20,940 nucleotides of DNA. It comes from CBDTYW01 sp965364735. GTDB lineage: Bacteria; Actinomycetota; Nitriliruptoria; Nitriliruptorales; Nitriliruptoraceae. The DNA lies in assembly GCA_965364735.1 (NCBI GenBank), contig CBDTYW010000029.1, positions 1 to 20,940 on the forward strand. Reading direction: 5' to 3'. The notes below the pieces were generated by a model. That model was not told the DNA's origin. It was given only the letters and a program-made list of their open reading frames with translations, and ran no database searches. The translations under genes were made by a program, and so were the position numbers. Position 1 is the stretch's first letter. Each line of letters begins with the position of its first letter. Below, in pieces: positions 14,224 through 20,940 of this stretch.

Positions 14224-16803
14224 TCAGCCGGTCCGGATCGCGTCGAGGACGTTCAGACGGGAGGCGCGCCACGCTGGCAGGACGCTCGCCAGCACCCCGA
14301 TCAGCAGGCCGATGACCACGATGACGCCGACCTCCTGGACCGGCCACGTCAGGCTGCCCGAGCCGACCTCGCGGAAGAGCGGCCGTGTGACGGCCCACGC
14401 GGAGAACAGCCCGAACGCGATGCCCAACGCCGTCCCGAACAGCGACACGATGATGGACTCGGTGCGCACCGTGGCCTGGAGCTGACGACGCGTCATGCCC
14501 ACGGCTCGGAGCACGCCGATCTCCCGCGTGCGCTCGACGATCGCCAGCACGAGCGTGTTCACGATGCCGAACAGGGCGATCACGACCGCGATCGCGAGCA
14601 GGCCGTTGATCCCGGAGATGATCACGTTGAAGACGGAGCTGATGAGGTCCGCGATGAAGTTGCCGGCGATGACCGTGACCCCGGAGAAGCCGAACGCGAC
14701 GTTCTCGACGCGGCGGACGATGTCGTTGATGTCCTCACCGGACTGGAGGTCGGCGCCGATCAACAGCGAGGTGGCGTTGAGTCCCCCGTGGCGTGCCGCG
14801 ACGGTCGGCGACACGATGATCGGGGCGGACAGGTCGATCGAGAACGGGACGACCCCGACGATCGCGAGCGTCTCGGTCTCGCCGTCGACGAACGTGACCT
14901 CGAGCTCGTCACCCACTCCCAGGTCGGTTCCCTGAGCGTAGAAGTCGATGATGAGGAGCCCCTCGTCGTCAAGCGTGTCGACGCGCTCGCCGGCTTCGTC
15001 GCGCATGCCGGAGACGTCGCTGAGCCCGGTGAAGTCGGCCGCCCCGACGGGATCGGGCGGGGCCTCCCCGAACGGGCCGTTGTCCTGCTGCGCCGGCACC
15101 TGCCCGATGACGCCCGCGAACGCGACGACCGCACCGACGCCGTCGACCTCGCGGACAGCCTCGATCAGCTCGGGACGGAGCGGGTCGTTCAGCGTCGCGA
15201 TGACCTGCAGGTCCGCCCCCGTGAGCTGGGCGATCTGGTCGGTGGCGAAGTCGCGCACCGACCCGCCGGCCGCCGTCGTGAAGACGACCAACGAGACCCC
15301 GACGACGAGCGCGTTGGCCGTCGCAGCCGTGCGTGTGGGGTTGCGACCGACGTTCGCGACGGCGAGCTTCCCGGTCGCGGACATCCGCTTCGCGATGGGG
15401 CTGATGGCTGCGACGACGAGCCGCGCGAGGACCGGGCCTCCGACGACGGCTCCGACGAACAGGCACAGCGCCCCTCCAGCTGCGACCAGCGGTGGCGCCG
15501 AGGCCGTCCCCCAGACGAGCCCCACAACTCCGAGCGTGAGCAGCACGACACCGGCGACCGTGCGGAGCTTCGAGGTGCCGCCGGAGTCGATCTGGCTGGC
15601 CGCGAGCGCCTCGATCGGGCGCGCACGCCCCGCGCGGAAGGCCGGGATGATCGCCGAGAACACCGACACGAGGACGCCCGTCAACAGGACCTGGATGACG
15701 GCCCCCCGGGTGATCACGAGGGTCTCGCTCCCCGAGCCGACGTAGGTCCGGTAGGCAGGGACCGAGTCGGCGATGAGGACGTACAGCAACGCTCCCAGCC
15801 CGACGCCCGCCACCGATGCCACCAGGCCCAGCAGGAACGCCTCGATCCGGACCGCCCGTCGGACCTGACGCGGGGACGCCCCGATCGCCCGGAGGAGCGC
15901 GAACTCGCGCGTCCGCTGGCCGACGATCGCCGCGAACGTGTTGTAGATGATCAGCCCGCCCACGATGATCGCGAGGTACGCGAAGACCTGCAGGCCGACG
16001 CCGATGCCCGTCGCGATGCCCGCAGCGTCGCCGCCCTCGGACTCGCGGACCGCATCGCCGCCCCGCACGTCGAAGTCGCCGGGAACGACCGTCGCCAGCG
16101 CTTCGATCAGCTCGACCTCGGTCCCTGACGCGCGGATCCGGATCTCCTGGAAGCCGTCTCCGTCGGCGGCGAAGAGGCGGAACGCCTCCGACGCGACGAT
16201 CTGGACGTCGCCGCCTCCGAGCTCGGAGTCGCGGTCGCCGAAGACCGTGATGCCCACGACGGTGGCGCGCGCCGCCCCGACCGGCGTCGACAGCTGGACC
16301 TCGTCGCCGACCTCGATGTCCCCGGCCACGGCGGTGGCGCGGTCGATGGCAACCTCGCCGGGCTGCGACGGGCCGACCCCTTCGACGAGGCCGAACGGGT
16401 TGAGCGCGGCGTCCGTCAACCAAACGTTGCCCCCGCCGAGATCGCCTCGGATCGGCCCTTCATCCCCCAGCACGGACATCGGGCCGGACAGGAAGCCCTC
16501 CGCGGCGGCGACCTCCGGGAGCTCGCGGACGTCGTCGAGCACGGACGACGGGACGAGCTCGACCTGCACCCCGTCGCCACCGGGTCCCCCGCCCGCGAAG
16601 CCGAAGTCGATCTCGGGTTCCCGGGAGATCACCGCATCGACCCCGGCGAACTGCGACTCCGCGTTGATCTGGAGCGCTGCGCCCAACGAGTCACGCAGGA
16701 TGAGCGCACCGGCGAGGAACCCGGTCGCGATCACGATCGCGAGGGCCGTCGCGATGAAGCGGGCGGGATGACGTCGGAGCGACGCGAGGGAGAGCTGGAA
16801 CAT
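14224..16803 (-). CDS. MacB/FtsX-family ABC transporter permease, double module
   Basis: An 859-residue permease built from two FtsX/MacB modules. The N-terminal span (about residues 19-37, ALAIVIATGFLAGALIL) is followed by a large extracytoplasmic domain (about 40-265). A group of spans comes next: the FtsX core with QRTREFALLRAIGASPRQVRRAV, then further spans to about residue 470. A second extracytoplasmic domain and three C-terminal spans follow, with VERTREIGVLRAVGMTRRQLQ and a closing WRASRLNVLDAIRTG. The paired xxREIGVLRAxG signatures are diagnostic. These exporters usually handle lipids, peptides or lipoproteins by mechanotransmission; the substrate is unknown here. The ATG is 2 nt after the ATPase stop with GGAG 7 nt upstream, so the two genes form one operon. 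Confidence 0.93.
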   Translation of the reverse strand: MFQLSLASLRRHPARFIATALAIVIATGFLAGALILRDSLGAALQINAESQFAGVDAVISREPEIDFGFAGGGPGGDGVQVELVPSSVLDDVRELPEVAAAEGFLSGPMSVLGDEGPIRGDLGGGNVWLTDAALNPFGLVEGVGPSQPGEVAIDRATAVAGDIEVGDEVQLSTPVGAARATVVGITVFGDRDSELGGGDVQIVASEAFRLFAADGDGFQEIRIRASGTEVELIEALATVVPGDFDVRGGDAVRESEGGDAAGIATGIGVGLQVFAYLAIIVGGLIIYNTFAAIVGQRTREFALLRAIGASPRQVRRAVRIEAFLLGLVASVAGVGLGALLYVLIADSVPAYRTYVGSGSETLVITRGAVIQVLLTGVLVSVFSAIIPAFRAGRARPIEALAASQIDSGGTSKLRTVAGVVLLTLGVVGLVWGTASAPPLVAAGGALCLFVGAVVGGPVLARLVVAAISPIAKRMSATGKLAVANVGRNPTRTAATANALVVGVSLVVFTTAAGGSVRDFATDQIAQLTGADLQVIATLNDPLRPELIEAVREVDGVGAVVAFAGVIGQVPAQQDNGPFGEAPPDPVGAADFTGLSDVSGMRDEAGERVDTLDDEGLLIIDFYAQGTDLGVGDELEVTFVDGETETLAIVGVVPFSIDLSAPIIVSPTVAARHGGLNATSLLIGADLQSGEDINDIVRRVENVAFGFSGVTVIAGNFIADLISSVFNVIISGINGLLAIAVVIALFGIVNTLVLAIVERTREIGVLRAVGMTRRQLQATVRTESIIVSLFGTALGIAFGLFSAWAVTRPLFREVGSGSLTWPVQEVGVIVVIGLLIGVLASVLPAWRASRLNVLDAIRTG

Positions 16804-16805
16804 GG

Positions 16806-17609
16806 TCAGGCTCCGAGGCGCTTCATGGTGTCGATGATGCGGGTGAGGTCGGGTGATGCCACGTCGTCCACCACCCGCCCGTCCGCCAGGAAGACCGCCC
16901 GGTCCGCCCGCGCTGCCACCGCAGGGTCATGGGTGACGAGGACGATCGTCTGGTCGAACTCCGTGACCGTCCGCCGGAGGAGGTCCATGATGAGCCCGCT
17001 GCGGTGGCGGTCGAGCGACCCGGTCGGCTCGTCACCGAGGAGCAGCTCGGGGCGGCTGATGAGCGCCCGGGCGAGAGCGACGCGCTGCTCCTGCCCGCCG
17101 GACAGCTCCCCCGGCAGGTGGTGGAGCCGGTCGGCGATGCCGAGGGTGTCGACGATCCGGGCACGCCAGGCCTCGTCGACCTTCCGTCGCGCGAACCTGG
17201 CGGGCAGGCGCATGTTGTGCTCGGCGTCGACGTACGGGACGAGGTTGGAGGACTGGAAGACGAAGCCGAGCCGGTCGCGTCGGATCCGCGTCAGGTCCTT
17301 CTCGCGGACCATCGTGATCTCGTCGTCGCCGAGGAAGACGCGTCCCGTGGTCACCCGGTCGAGCCCTGCGAGCAGGTGCAGGAGCGTCGACTTGCCCGAG
17401 CCGCTCGGCCCCATGACGGCGGTCATCGTCCCACGCGCGAACCCGAGCGTGACGCCGCCCAGCGCCACGACCTGCGACTCGTCGCGCCCGTAGACCTTGA
17501 CGAGGTCGTAGACGCGTGCGGCGAACTCTGCGCCACCAGCAACCGGCTGGGGAGCCGGACCGGATCCGAGATCAGCCAAGGACACCAGCGGCCTTTCAGC
17601 GAGGGACAT
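16806..17609 (-). CDS. MacB/LolD-type ABC transporter ATPase
   Basis: A 267-residue ATP-binding subunit for the adjacent permease. It has Walker A GPSGSGKST (K73), Q-loop Q119 (FVFQSSNLVPY), signature LSGGQ at 169-173, Walker B LLLGDEP with D193/E194, the D-loop GSLD and the switch histidine H227 (LVTHDP). The sequence GEPTGSLD-like form and VFQ..NL are typical of the LolD/MacB group. I place the start at ATG 17609. The open frame runs on to 17777, but that part would be a translation of two palindromic repeats and a G-rich tract, so it is rejected. The first 30 residues (Pro/Gly-rich) precede the conserved domain and the true start could be slightly later. It is divergent from the plus-strand DUF559 gene. 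Confidence 0.92.
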   Translation of the reverse strand: MSLAERPLVSLADLGSGPAPQPVAGGAEFAARVYDLVKVYGRDESQVVALGGVTLGFARGTMTAVMGPSGSGKSTLLHLLAGLDRVTTGRVFLGDDEITMVREKDLTRIRRDRLGFVFQSSNLVPYVDAEHNMRLPARFARRKVDEAWRARIVDTLGIADRLHHLPGELSGGQEQRVALARALISRPELLLGDEPTGSLDRHRSGLIMDLLRRTVTEFDQTIVLVTHDPAVAARADRAVFLADGRVVDDVASPDLTRIIDTMKRLGA

Positions 17610-17643
17610 CCGACGATAGACCCCCACGCCCCGTCTGCCTCTG

Positions 17644-17673
17644 CCCAACCCCGTCCACCCGACCCCGCTCCCC
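17644..17673 (-). other. putative G-quadruplex tract upstream of the ABC operon
   Basis: On the minus strand five runs of three or four G are separated by loops of 2-5 nt (C-runs at 17644-17646, 17649-17652, 17658-17660, 17663-17666, 17670-17673 on the plus strand). This fits the G3+N1-7 pattern. It lies 35-65 nt upstream of the ATPase ATG, in its leader or promoter. Confidence 0.4.
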
Positions 17674-17687
17674 ACCGATCCCGAACC

Positions 17688-17736
17688 GCCGAGCGATGCC
17701 CAAACCTGCACCACGCAGGGAAATCCATCGCTCGCC
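17688..17736 (+). repeat. 49-nt palindromic repeat, copy 1
   Basis: Outer arms gccgagcgatg and catcgctcgcc pair over 9 perfect bases; position 10 is broken (c where copies 2 and 4 have g). An inner hairpin, cctgc-accac-gcagg, sits between short A-rich sides. It lies 79 nt upstream of the ABC ATPase start. Confidence 0.9.
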
Positions 17737-17750
17737 GCAGACCCCGAATC

Positions 17751-17799
17751 GCCGAGCGATGCCCAAGCCTGCACCACGCAGGAAAATCCATCGCTCGGC
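17751..17799 (+). repeat. 49-nt palindromic repeat, copy 2
   Basis: Same orientation as copy 1, starting 63 nt later with a 14-nt spacer. The outer arms are perfect, 12 bp if the flanking c at 17750 and g at 17800 are counted. The inner hairpin cctgc-accac-gcagg is unchanged. Small changes occur only beside the inner stem (cccaag, aaaatc). It ends about 90 nt upstream of the DUF559 gene. Confidence 0.92.
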
Positions 17800-17851
17800 G
17801 GAGGGATCGTGGCGGCGGCTCGCGTCCTCCACAGATCTCAACAACGCGCTC

Positions 17852-17880
17852 TTGCGCAGTCTGACGATGTTCAGTAAGAC
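17852..17880 (+). promoter_or_regulatory. possible promoter of the DUF559 gene
   Basis: TTGCGC (17852-17857) and TAAGAC (17875-17880) stand 17 nt apart, each matching three of six consensus bases. The -10 ends 8 nt before the ATG, which would make the mRNA leaderless or nearly so, in line with the poor ribosome-binding site. Weak support. Confidence 0.25.
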
Positions 17881-17888
17881 TTGACGGA

Positions 17889-18839
17889 ATGACGAACCGA
17901 CCTGCCCTCGCCCGCCGCGATCCGCGGCTGATCCGCCTCTTCCAGCGTGCGCGCGGTCAGCACAGCCTCTTCAGGGCTGACGAGGCGCTGTCGCTCGGCT
18001 TCACCCCGAGCGAGATCGAAGGGCGCCTGGCCCGGCGAGAGTGGGTCGCGCTCGCGCCTGGCGTGCTCGCCAGCGGATCGCTGGCGGTGACTCCGCGGAC
18101 ACGTCTGCGAGCCGGCCAGATGTACCTCCCCGAGTCCTGGGCGACGCACGAGTCGGCCGCGGCGCTGTGGGGGCTCCGCGGGTACGCGCTCGAGACGCCG
18201 GTGAGGCTTGCGCGGCACGACCCCGCTCCGATCCGGCTCGACGCCACGTTCGTCAGCCGCGTCGACCACGAGTCACAGGTCGCCGCGGTCGACGGGATCC
18301 GGGTGACCACGATCGCGGAGACCATCGTGGACCTCGCTGGCCTTCGCTACATGAGCGTGCGTCGACTGCTGACCCTCGCGGCTGACGCCTGCAGGCGGCT
18401 GCCCGTCACGCCCCGTGGGATACAGAGCCGTATCCGTCCCGGCCATCGCGGTGCCGCCCGGGTCCGTGAGATGCTGGAGCTGCTCGGCCTCGACGATCCG
18501 TCCCGATCATCGTCGGAGGCCATGATGCAGGCGGCCCTCCGACGCGTTCACGGGTTCGGTCCACCGGCGTTGAACGCCAAGGTCGTCGTCGGACAAGGAC
18601 GGGTGGTCGAGTTCGACGCCGCGTGGATCGATCTGCGGGTCGCCGTCGAGTTCGATGGCCGTCCCTTCCACAGCCTTGGCATCGACCGAGCTCGGGACCA
18701 GCAACGAGATCGCGAAGCCAGTGCTGACGGCTGGGTCGTGTGGCGCGTCGACAACGAGATCGTCGACCACCCCGACTCGTTCATCGAAGAGGTCGAGCTC
18801 CGCCTCCACATGGCCCGCCAGCGCCGCCTCGCCGAGTGA
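17889..18839 (+). CDS. AbiEi-like antitoxin-domain protein with C-terminal DUF559/Vsr-like nuclease domain
   Basis: A 316-residue protein of a type common in actinobacteria. The N-terminal part (about residues 25-100) resembles the AbiEi winged-helix antitoxin domain: DEALSLGFTPSEIEGRLARR, then WVALAPGVLASG and WATHESAAALWGLRG. The middle continues the AbiEi-like C-domain (VTTIAETIVDLAG). The C-terminus resembles DUF559/Vsr-type PD-(D/E)xK nucleases: VVEFDAAW with D243, VAVEFDGRPFH with E254, D256 and H261, then WVVWRVDNEIV. It could be a nuclease of a defence or mobile element, or a DNA-binding regulator; no partner toxin is adjacent. It is divergent from the ABC operon and convergent with clpC. 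Its last codons and TGA stop lie inside repeat copy 3. The name is by motif; the function is unknown. Confidence 0.85.
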   Translation: MTNRPALARRDPRLIRLFQRARGQHSLFRADEALSLGFTPSEIEGRLARREWVALAPGVLASGSLAVTPRTRLRAGQMYLPESWATHESAAALWGLRGYALETPVRLARHDPAPIRLDATFVSRVDHESQVAAVDGIRVTTIAETIVDLAGLRYMSVRRLLTLAADACRRLPVTPRGIQSRIRPGHRGAARVREMLELLGLDDPSRSSSEAMMQAALRRVHGFGPPALNAKVVVGQGRVVEFDAAWIDLRVAVEFDGRPFHSLGIDRARDQQRDREASADGWVVWRVDNEIVDHPDSFIEEVELRLHMARQRRLAE

Positions 18840-18879
18840 TGCCAAAACCTGCACCACGCAGGGAAATCCATCGCTCACC
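18831..18879 (+). repeat. 49-nt palindromic repeat, copy 3 (overlaps the DUF559 stop codon)
   Basis: Same orientation as copies 1 and 2. The 5' arm reads gccgagtgatg: one c-to-t change relative to the other copies creates the in-frame TGA that ends the upstream gene. The 3' arm is catcgctcacc, so the outer stem has a T:G wobble and one mismatch. The inner hairpin cctgc-accac-gcagg is intact. Confidence 0.9.
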
Positions 18880-18892
18880 GCGACACCGTTGC

Positions 18893-18941
18893 GCCGAGCG
18901 ATGCCGAAACCTGCACCACGCAGGGAAATCCATCGCTCGGC
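18893..18941 (+). repeat. 49-nt palindromic repeat, copy 4
   Basis: It starts 62 nt after copy 3 with a 13-nt spacer. The outer arms are perfect (12 bp counting 18892 and 18942) and the inner hairpin is identical to the other copies. It lies between the convergent 3' ends of the DUF559 and clpC genes and may also act as a terminator. Confidence 0.92.
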
Positions 18942-18958
18942 GGGGTGTGGGCAACGGC

Positions 18959-18987
18959 GACGGCCGCGAGCGATGCTCGCGGCCGTC
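18959..18987 (-). terminator. strong terminator hairpin after clpC
   Basis: A perfect 13-bp stem, gacggccgcgagc / gctcgcggccgtc, with a 3-nt loop (gat), lies 21 nt past the clpC stop. It is GC-rich with no T-run. Because it is symmetrical it could also stop transcripts arriving from the plus-strand DUF559 gene. Confidence 0.7.
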
Positions 18988-19008
18988 ACAGGATCGTGCG
19001 GTGGGGTG

Positions 19009-20940
19009 TCAGCTCTCGTCGTCGGTCGGCGCGTCGCCGCTGCCGGCGAGCTCGAGGGGTGGCGAGTCCGGAGCTCCAGGAGCCTCGACCGCGCGGAAGG
19101 TGACCTCGTTGGCCTCTTCGTCGATGTCGGCGACGATGAGCTGACCCGGCCCGTACTCACCGAGCAGCATGTGTTCGGAGAGCTTGTCCTCGAGCTCGCG
19201 CTGGATGGCGCGACGCAGCGGACGAGCACCCATCTGCGGGTCGTAGCCCTGCTCCGCCAACCAGCCCTTCAGCTTGTCGGTGAGCTCGAAGTCGATGTCC
19301 TTGGTCCGCAGCTGCGTCTTCACGCGCTTGACGAGGAGGTCGACGATCTCCTTGACCTCTTCCTTCGTCAGCGGGTGGAAGACGATGGTCTCGTCGATGC
19401 GGTTCAGGAACTCCGGGCGGAAGTGACGCTTCAGCTCGTCGTCGACCTGGCGCTTCATCTTCTCGAACATCGACTCGTCGTCGGACTTGGCCGCGAAGCC
19501 GGTCGCAGGCGACGTCAGGTTCTTCGTCCCGAGGTTCGACGTCATGATCAGGATGGTGTTCTTGAAGTCCACGTTGCGGCCCTGCGAGTCGGTCAGGCGA
19601 CCGTCCTCGAGGATCTGCAGGAGCGTGTTGAACACGTCCGGGTGGGCCTTCTCGACCTCATCGAAGAGCACGACGCTGAACGGCTTGCGCCGCACGGCCT
19701 CGGTGAGCTGACCACCCTCGTCGTAGCCGACGTAGCCCGGAGGCGAGCCGATGAGGCGCGAGACCGTGAACTTCTCCATGTACTCGGACATGTCGAGGTG
19801 GATCAGCGCGTCCTCGTCACCGAAGAGGTACTCGGCGAGCGTCTTCGCGAGCTCGGTCTTGCCGACGCCGGACGGTCCCAGGAAGATGAACGAGCCGGAC
19901 GGACGCTTCGGGTCCTTGAGGCCAGCACGGGTACGGCGGATCGCCTTGGAGACGGCGGTGATCGCCTGCTCCTGGCCGATGACGCGCTTGTGCAGCTCCT
20001 CCTCCATCTTGAGGAGACGCTCCGTCTCCTCCTGGGTGAGCTTGAAGACCGGGATGCCGGTCCACGTGGCGAGGACCTCGGCGATGACCTCTTCGTCGAC
20101 GGTCAGGACGGTGTCGAGGCCCTCGGAGCGCCACTCCTTCTCGCGGCCCTGACGCCGCTCCATGAGCTTCTTCTCCTCGTCGCGCAGCTTGGCCGCGCGC
20201 TCGAAGTCCTGGTTGTCGATCGCCGCTTCCTTGGCGGAGCGGGTCTCCTCGATCTTCTTGTCGAGGTCCTTGAGGTCTGGCGGCTGCGTCATCGAGCGGA
20301 TGCGCAGACGCGAGCCGGCCTCGTCGATCAGGTCGATCGCCTTGTCCGGCAGGAACCGGTCAGAGATGTAGCGGTCCGCGAGCTCAGCGGCAGCGACGAG
20401 CGCCTCGTCGGTGATGGTCACGCGGTGGTGCGCCTCGTAGCGGTCACGGAGACCCTTGAGGATCTCGATCGTGTGCTCCATCGAGGGCTCGGCGACCTTG
20501 ACCGGCTGGAAACGACGTTCGAGAGCAGCGTCCTTCTCGAGGTGCTTGCGGTACTCGTCGATCGTCGTCGCGCCGACCGTCTGGATCTCGCCACGGGCGA
20601 GCATCGGCTTGAGGATCGAGGCCGCATCGATGGCGCCCTCAGCGGCACCTGCACCGACGAGGGTGTGGATCTCGTCGATGAAGAGGATGATGTCGCCGCG
20701 TGACGTGATCTCCTTGAGGACCTTCTTCAGGCGCTCCTCGAAGTCACCGCGGTAGCGCGAGCCGGCGACGAGCGCACCGAGGTCGAGCGTGTAGAGATGC
20801 TTGTCCTGGAGGGTCTCGGGCACCTCGTTCGAGACGATGCGCTGGGCGAGCCCCTCGACGATGGCGGTCTTGCCGACGCCGGGCTCACCGATCAGGACCG
20901 GGTTGTTCTTGGTGCGGCGCGACAGCACCTGCATGACCCG
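19009..20940 (-). CDS. clpC: ClpC, AAA+ unfoldase of the Clp protease (5' end cut by window)
   Basis: The C-terminal 643 codons of ClpC; the frame stays open to the right edge (RVMQVLSRRTKNNP), so roughly the first 200 residues, including the Clp-N domain, are outside. Visible in order: D1 Walker A GEPGVGKTAI, Walker B ILFIDEIHTLVGAG, a UVR/middle domain (IDNQDFERAAKLRDEEKKL) of the ClpC type, D2 Walker A LGPSGVGKTELAK, Walker B VVLFDEVEKAHPDVFN and the D2-small domain (QGYDPQMGARPLRRAIQREL). The UVR motif separates it from ClpA and ClpB. ClpC unfolds tagged proteins for ClpP and serves regulated and quality-control proteolysis. The tail is acidic (APTDDES). Its promoter is not in the window, so regulation cannot be judged. 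Confidence 0.97.
   Translation of the reverse strand, partial: RVMQVLSRRTKNNPVLIGEPGVGKTAIVEGLAQRIVSNEVPETLQDKHLYTLDLGALVAGSRYRGDFEERLKKVLKEITSRGDIILFIDEIHTLVGAGAAEGAIDAASILKPMLARGEIQTVGATTIDEYRKHLEKDAALERRFQPVKVAEPSMEHTIEILKGLRDRYEAHHRVTITDEALVAAAELADRYISDRFLPDKAIDLIDEAGSRLRIRSMTQPPDLKDLDKKIEETRSAKEAAIDNQDFERAAKLRDEEKKLMERRQGREKEWRSEGLDTVLTVDEEVIAEVLATWTGIPVFKLTQEETERLLKMEEELHKRVIGQEQAITAVSKAIRRTRAGLKDPKRPSGSFIFLGPSGVGKTELAKTLAEYLFGDEDALIHLDMSEYMEKFTVSRLIGSPPGYVGYDEGGQLTEAVRRKPFSVVLFDEVEKAHPDVFNTLLQILEDGRLTDSQGRNVDFKNTILIMTSNLGTKNLTSPATGFAAKSDDESMFEKMKRQVDDELKRHFRPEFLNRIDETIVFHPLTKEEVKEIVDLLVKRVKTQLRTKDIDFELTDKLKGWLAEQGYDPQMGARPLRRAIQRELEDKLSEHMLLGEYGPGQLIVADIDEEANEVTFRAVEAPGAPDSPPLELAGSGDAPTDDES

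Larger units (their letters stand above)
17688..18942 (+). mobile_element. candidate repeat-flanked nuclease element
   Basis: A block of about 1.25 kb formed by two 49-nt palindromic repeats, one plus-strand gene for an AbiEi-like/DUF559 protein, and two more copies of the same repeat. The left pair (17688-17799) and right pair (18831-18941) have nearly the same layout (starts 63 and 62 nt apart), so the gene is bounded by an approximately 112-nt direct repeat. It is the only plus-strand gene in the window and lies between the ABC exporter and clpC. The arrangement recalls REP-bounded RAYT elements but with an unrelated protein. Mobility is inference; no target-site duplication was recognised. 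Confidence 0.35.

Noticed and set aside
17610..17777. N-terminal extension of the ABC ATPase frame
   Set aside because: It would translate two palindromic repeats and a G-rich tract, giving a repeated Asp-Gly-Phe-Pro-Cys-Val-Val peptide. The ATPase domain is complete from 17609, so the extension is an accident of open frame in GC-rich DNA.
17688..18941. CRISPR array
   Set aside because: Only two copies occur on each side, the spacers are 13-14 nt, the repeats form long nested palindromes, and no cas gene is present.
18655..20703. Long plus-strand open frame opposite clpC
   Set aside because: It runs antisense to conserved ClpC motifs and through repeat copies, with a biased composition and no recognisable domain.

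Overview
The window comes from a GC-rich bacterium, almost certainly an actinomycete (Actinomycetota). The evidence is a DtxR/IdeR-type metal repressor, CarD, DisA, MutY and ClpC in one neighbourhood, GC-biased codon use and frequent GTG/TTG starts. The order ClpC ... MutY, DisA, CarD, (YacL), IspD/IspF matches the mycobacterial clpC1-mutY-disA-carD-ispD-ispF region and, more distantly, the Bacillus clpC-radA-disA-yacL-ispD-ispF block. The lineage below phylum cannot be fixed from the sequence alone. All genes but one are on the minus strand, so they are described here from high to low coordinates.

19009-20940: the C-terminal three quarters of clpC, cut by the right edge and followed by a strong hairpin. 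17688-18942: the only plus-strand gene, an AbiEi-like/DUF559 (Vsr-like nuclease) protein. It has a matched pair of 49-nt palindromic repeats on each side, four copies in one orientation, and its stop codon lies inside one copy. This block looks like a small inserted element and is the most unusual feature of the window. 14224-17609: a MacB/FtsX-type ABC exporter (ATPase plus double-module permease). 13498-14166: an IdeR/DtxR-like repressor with its metal ligands intact. 12617-13471: MutY without a NUDIX-like domain. 11423-12496: DisA, the c-di-AMP synthase. 10681-11178: CarD. 9431-10546: a YacL-like membrane PIN-TRAM protein. 8216-9427: a fused IspD-IspF enzyme of the MEP isoprenoid pathway.

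107-7941: a tightly packed operon for a Tad/Flp type IVc pilus or related secretion machine: CpaB/RcpC, CpaE/TadZ, CpaF/TadA, TadB, TadC, then a membrane GAF histidine kinase and a NarL-type response regulator. The first five genes overlap by 1-4 nt (GTGA, ATGA, TGATG, TGATG) and are probably translationally coupled. The two-component pair follows within 31 and 44 nt and probably controls the pilus or senses its state. No pilin, prepilin peptidase, TadE/F or secretin gene is visible here.

No tRNA, rRNA, CRISPR array or classical insertion sequence was recognised. No stretch over 300 nt lacks a gene. The larger gaps (7942-8215, 11179-11422, 17610-17888, 18840-19008) are described through the features placed in them.
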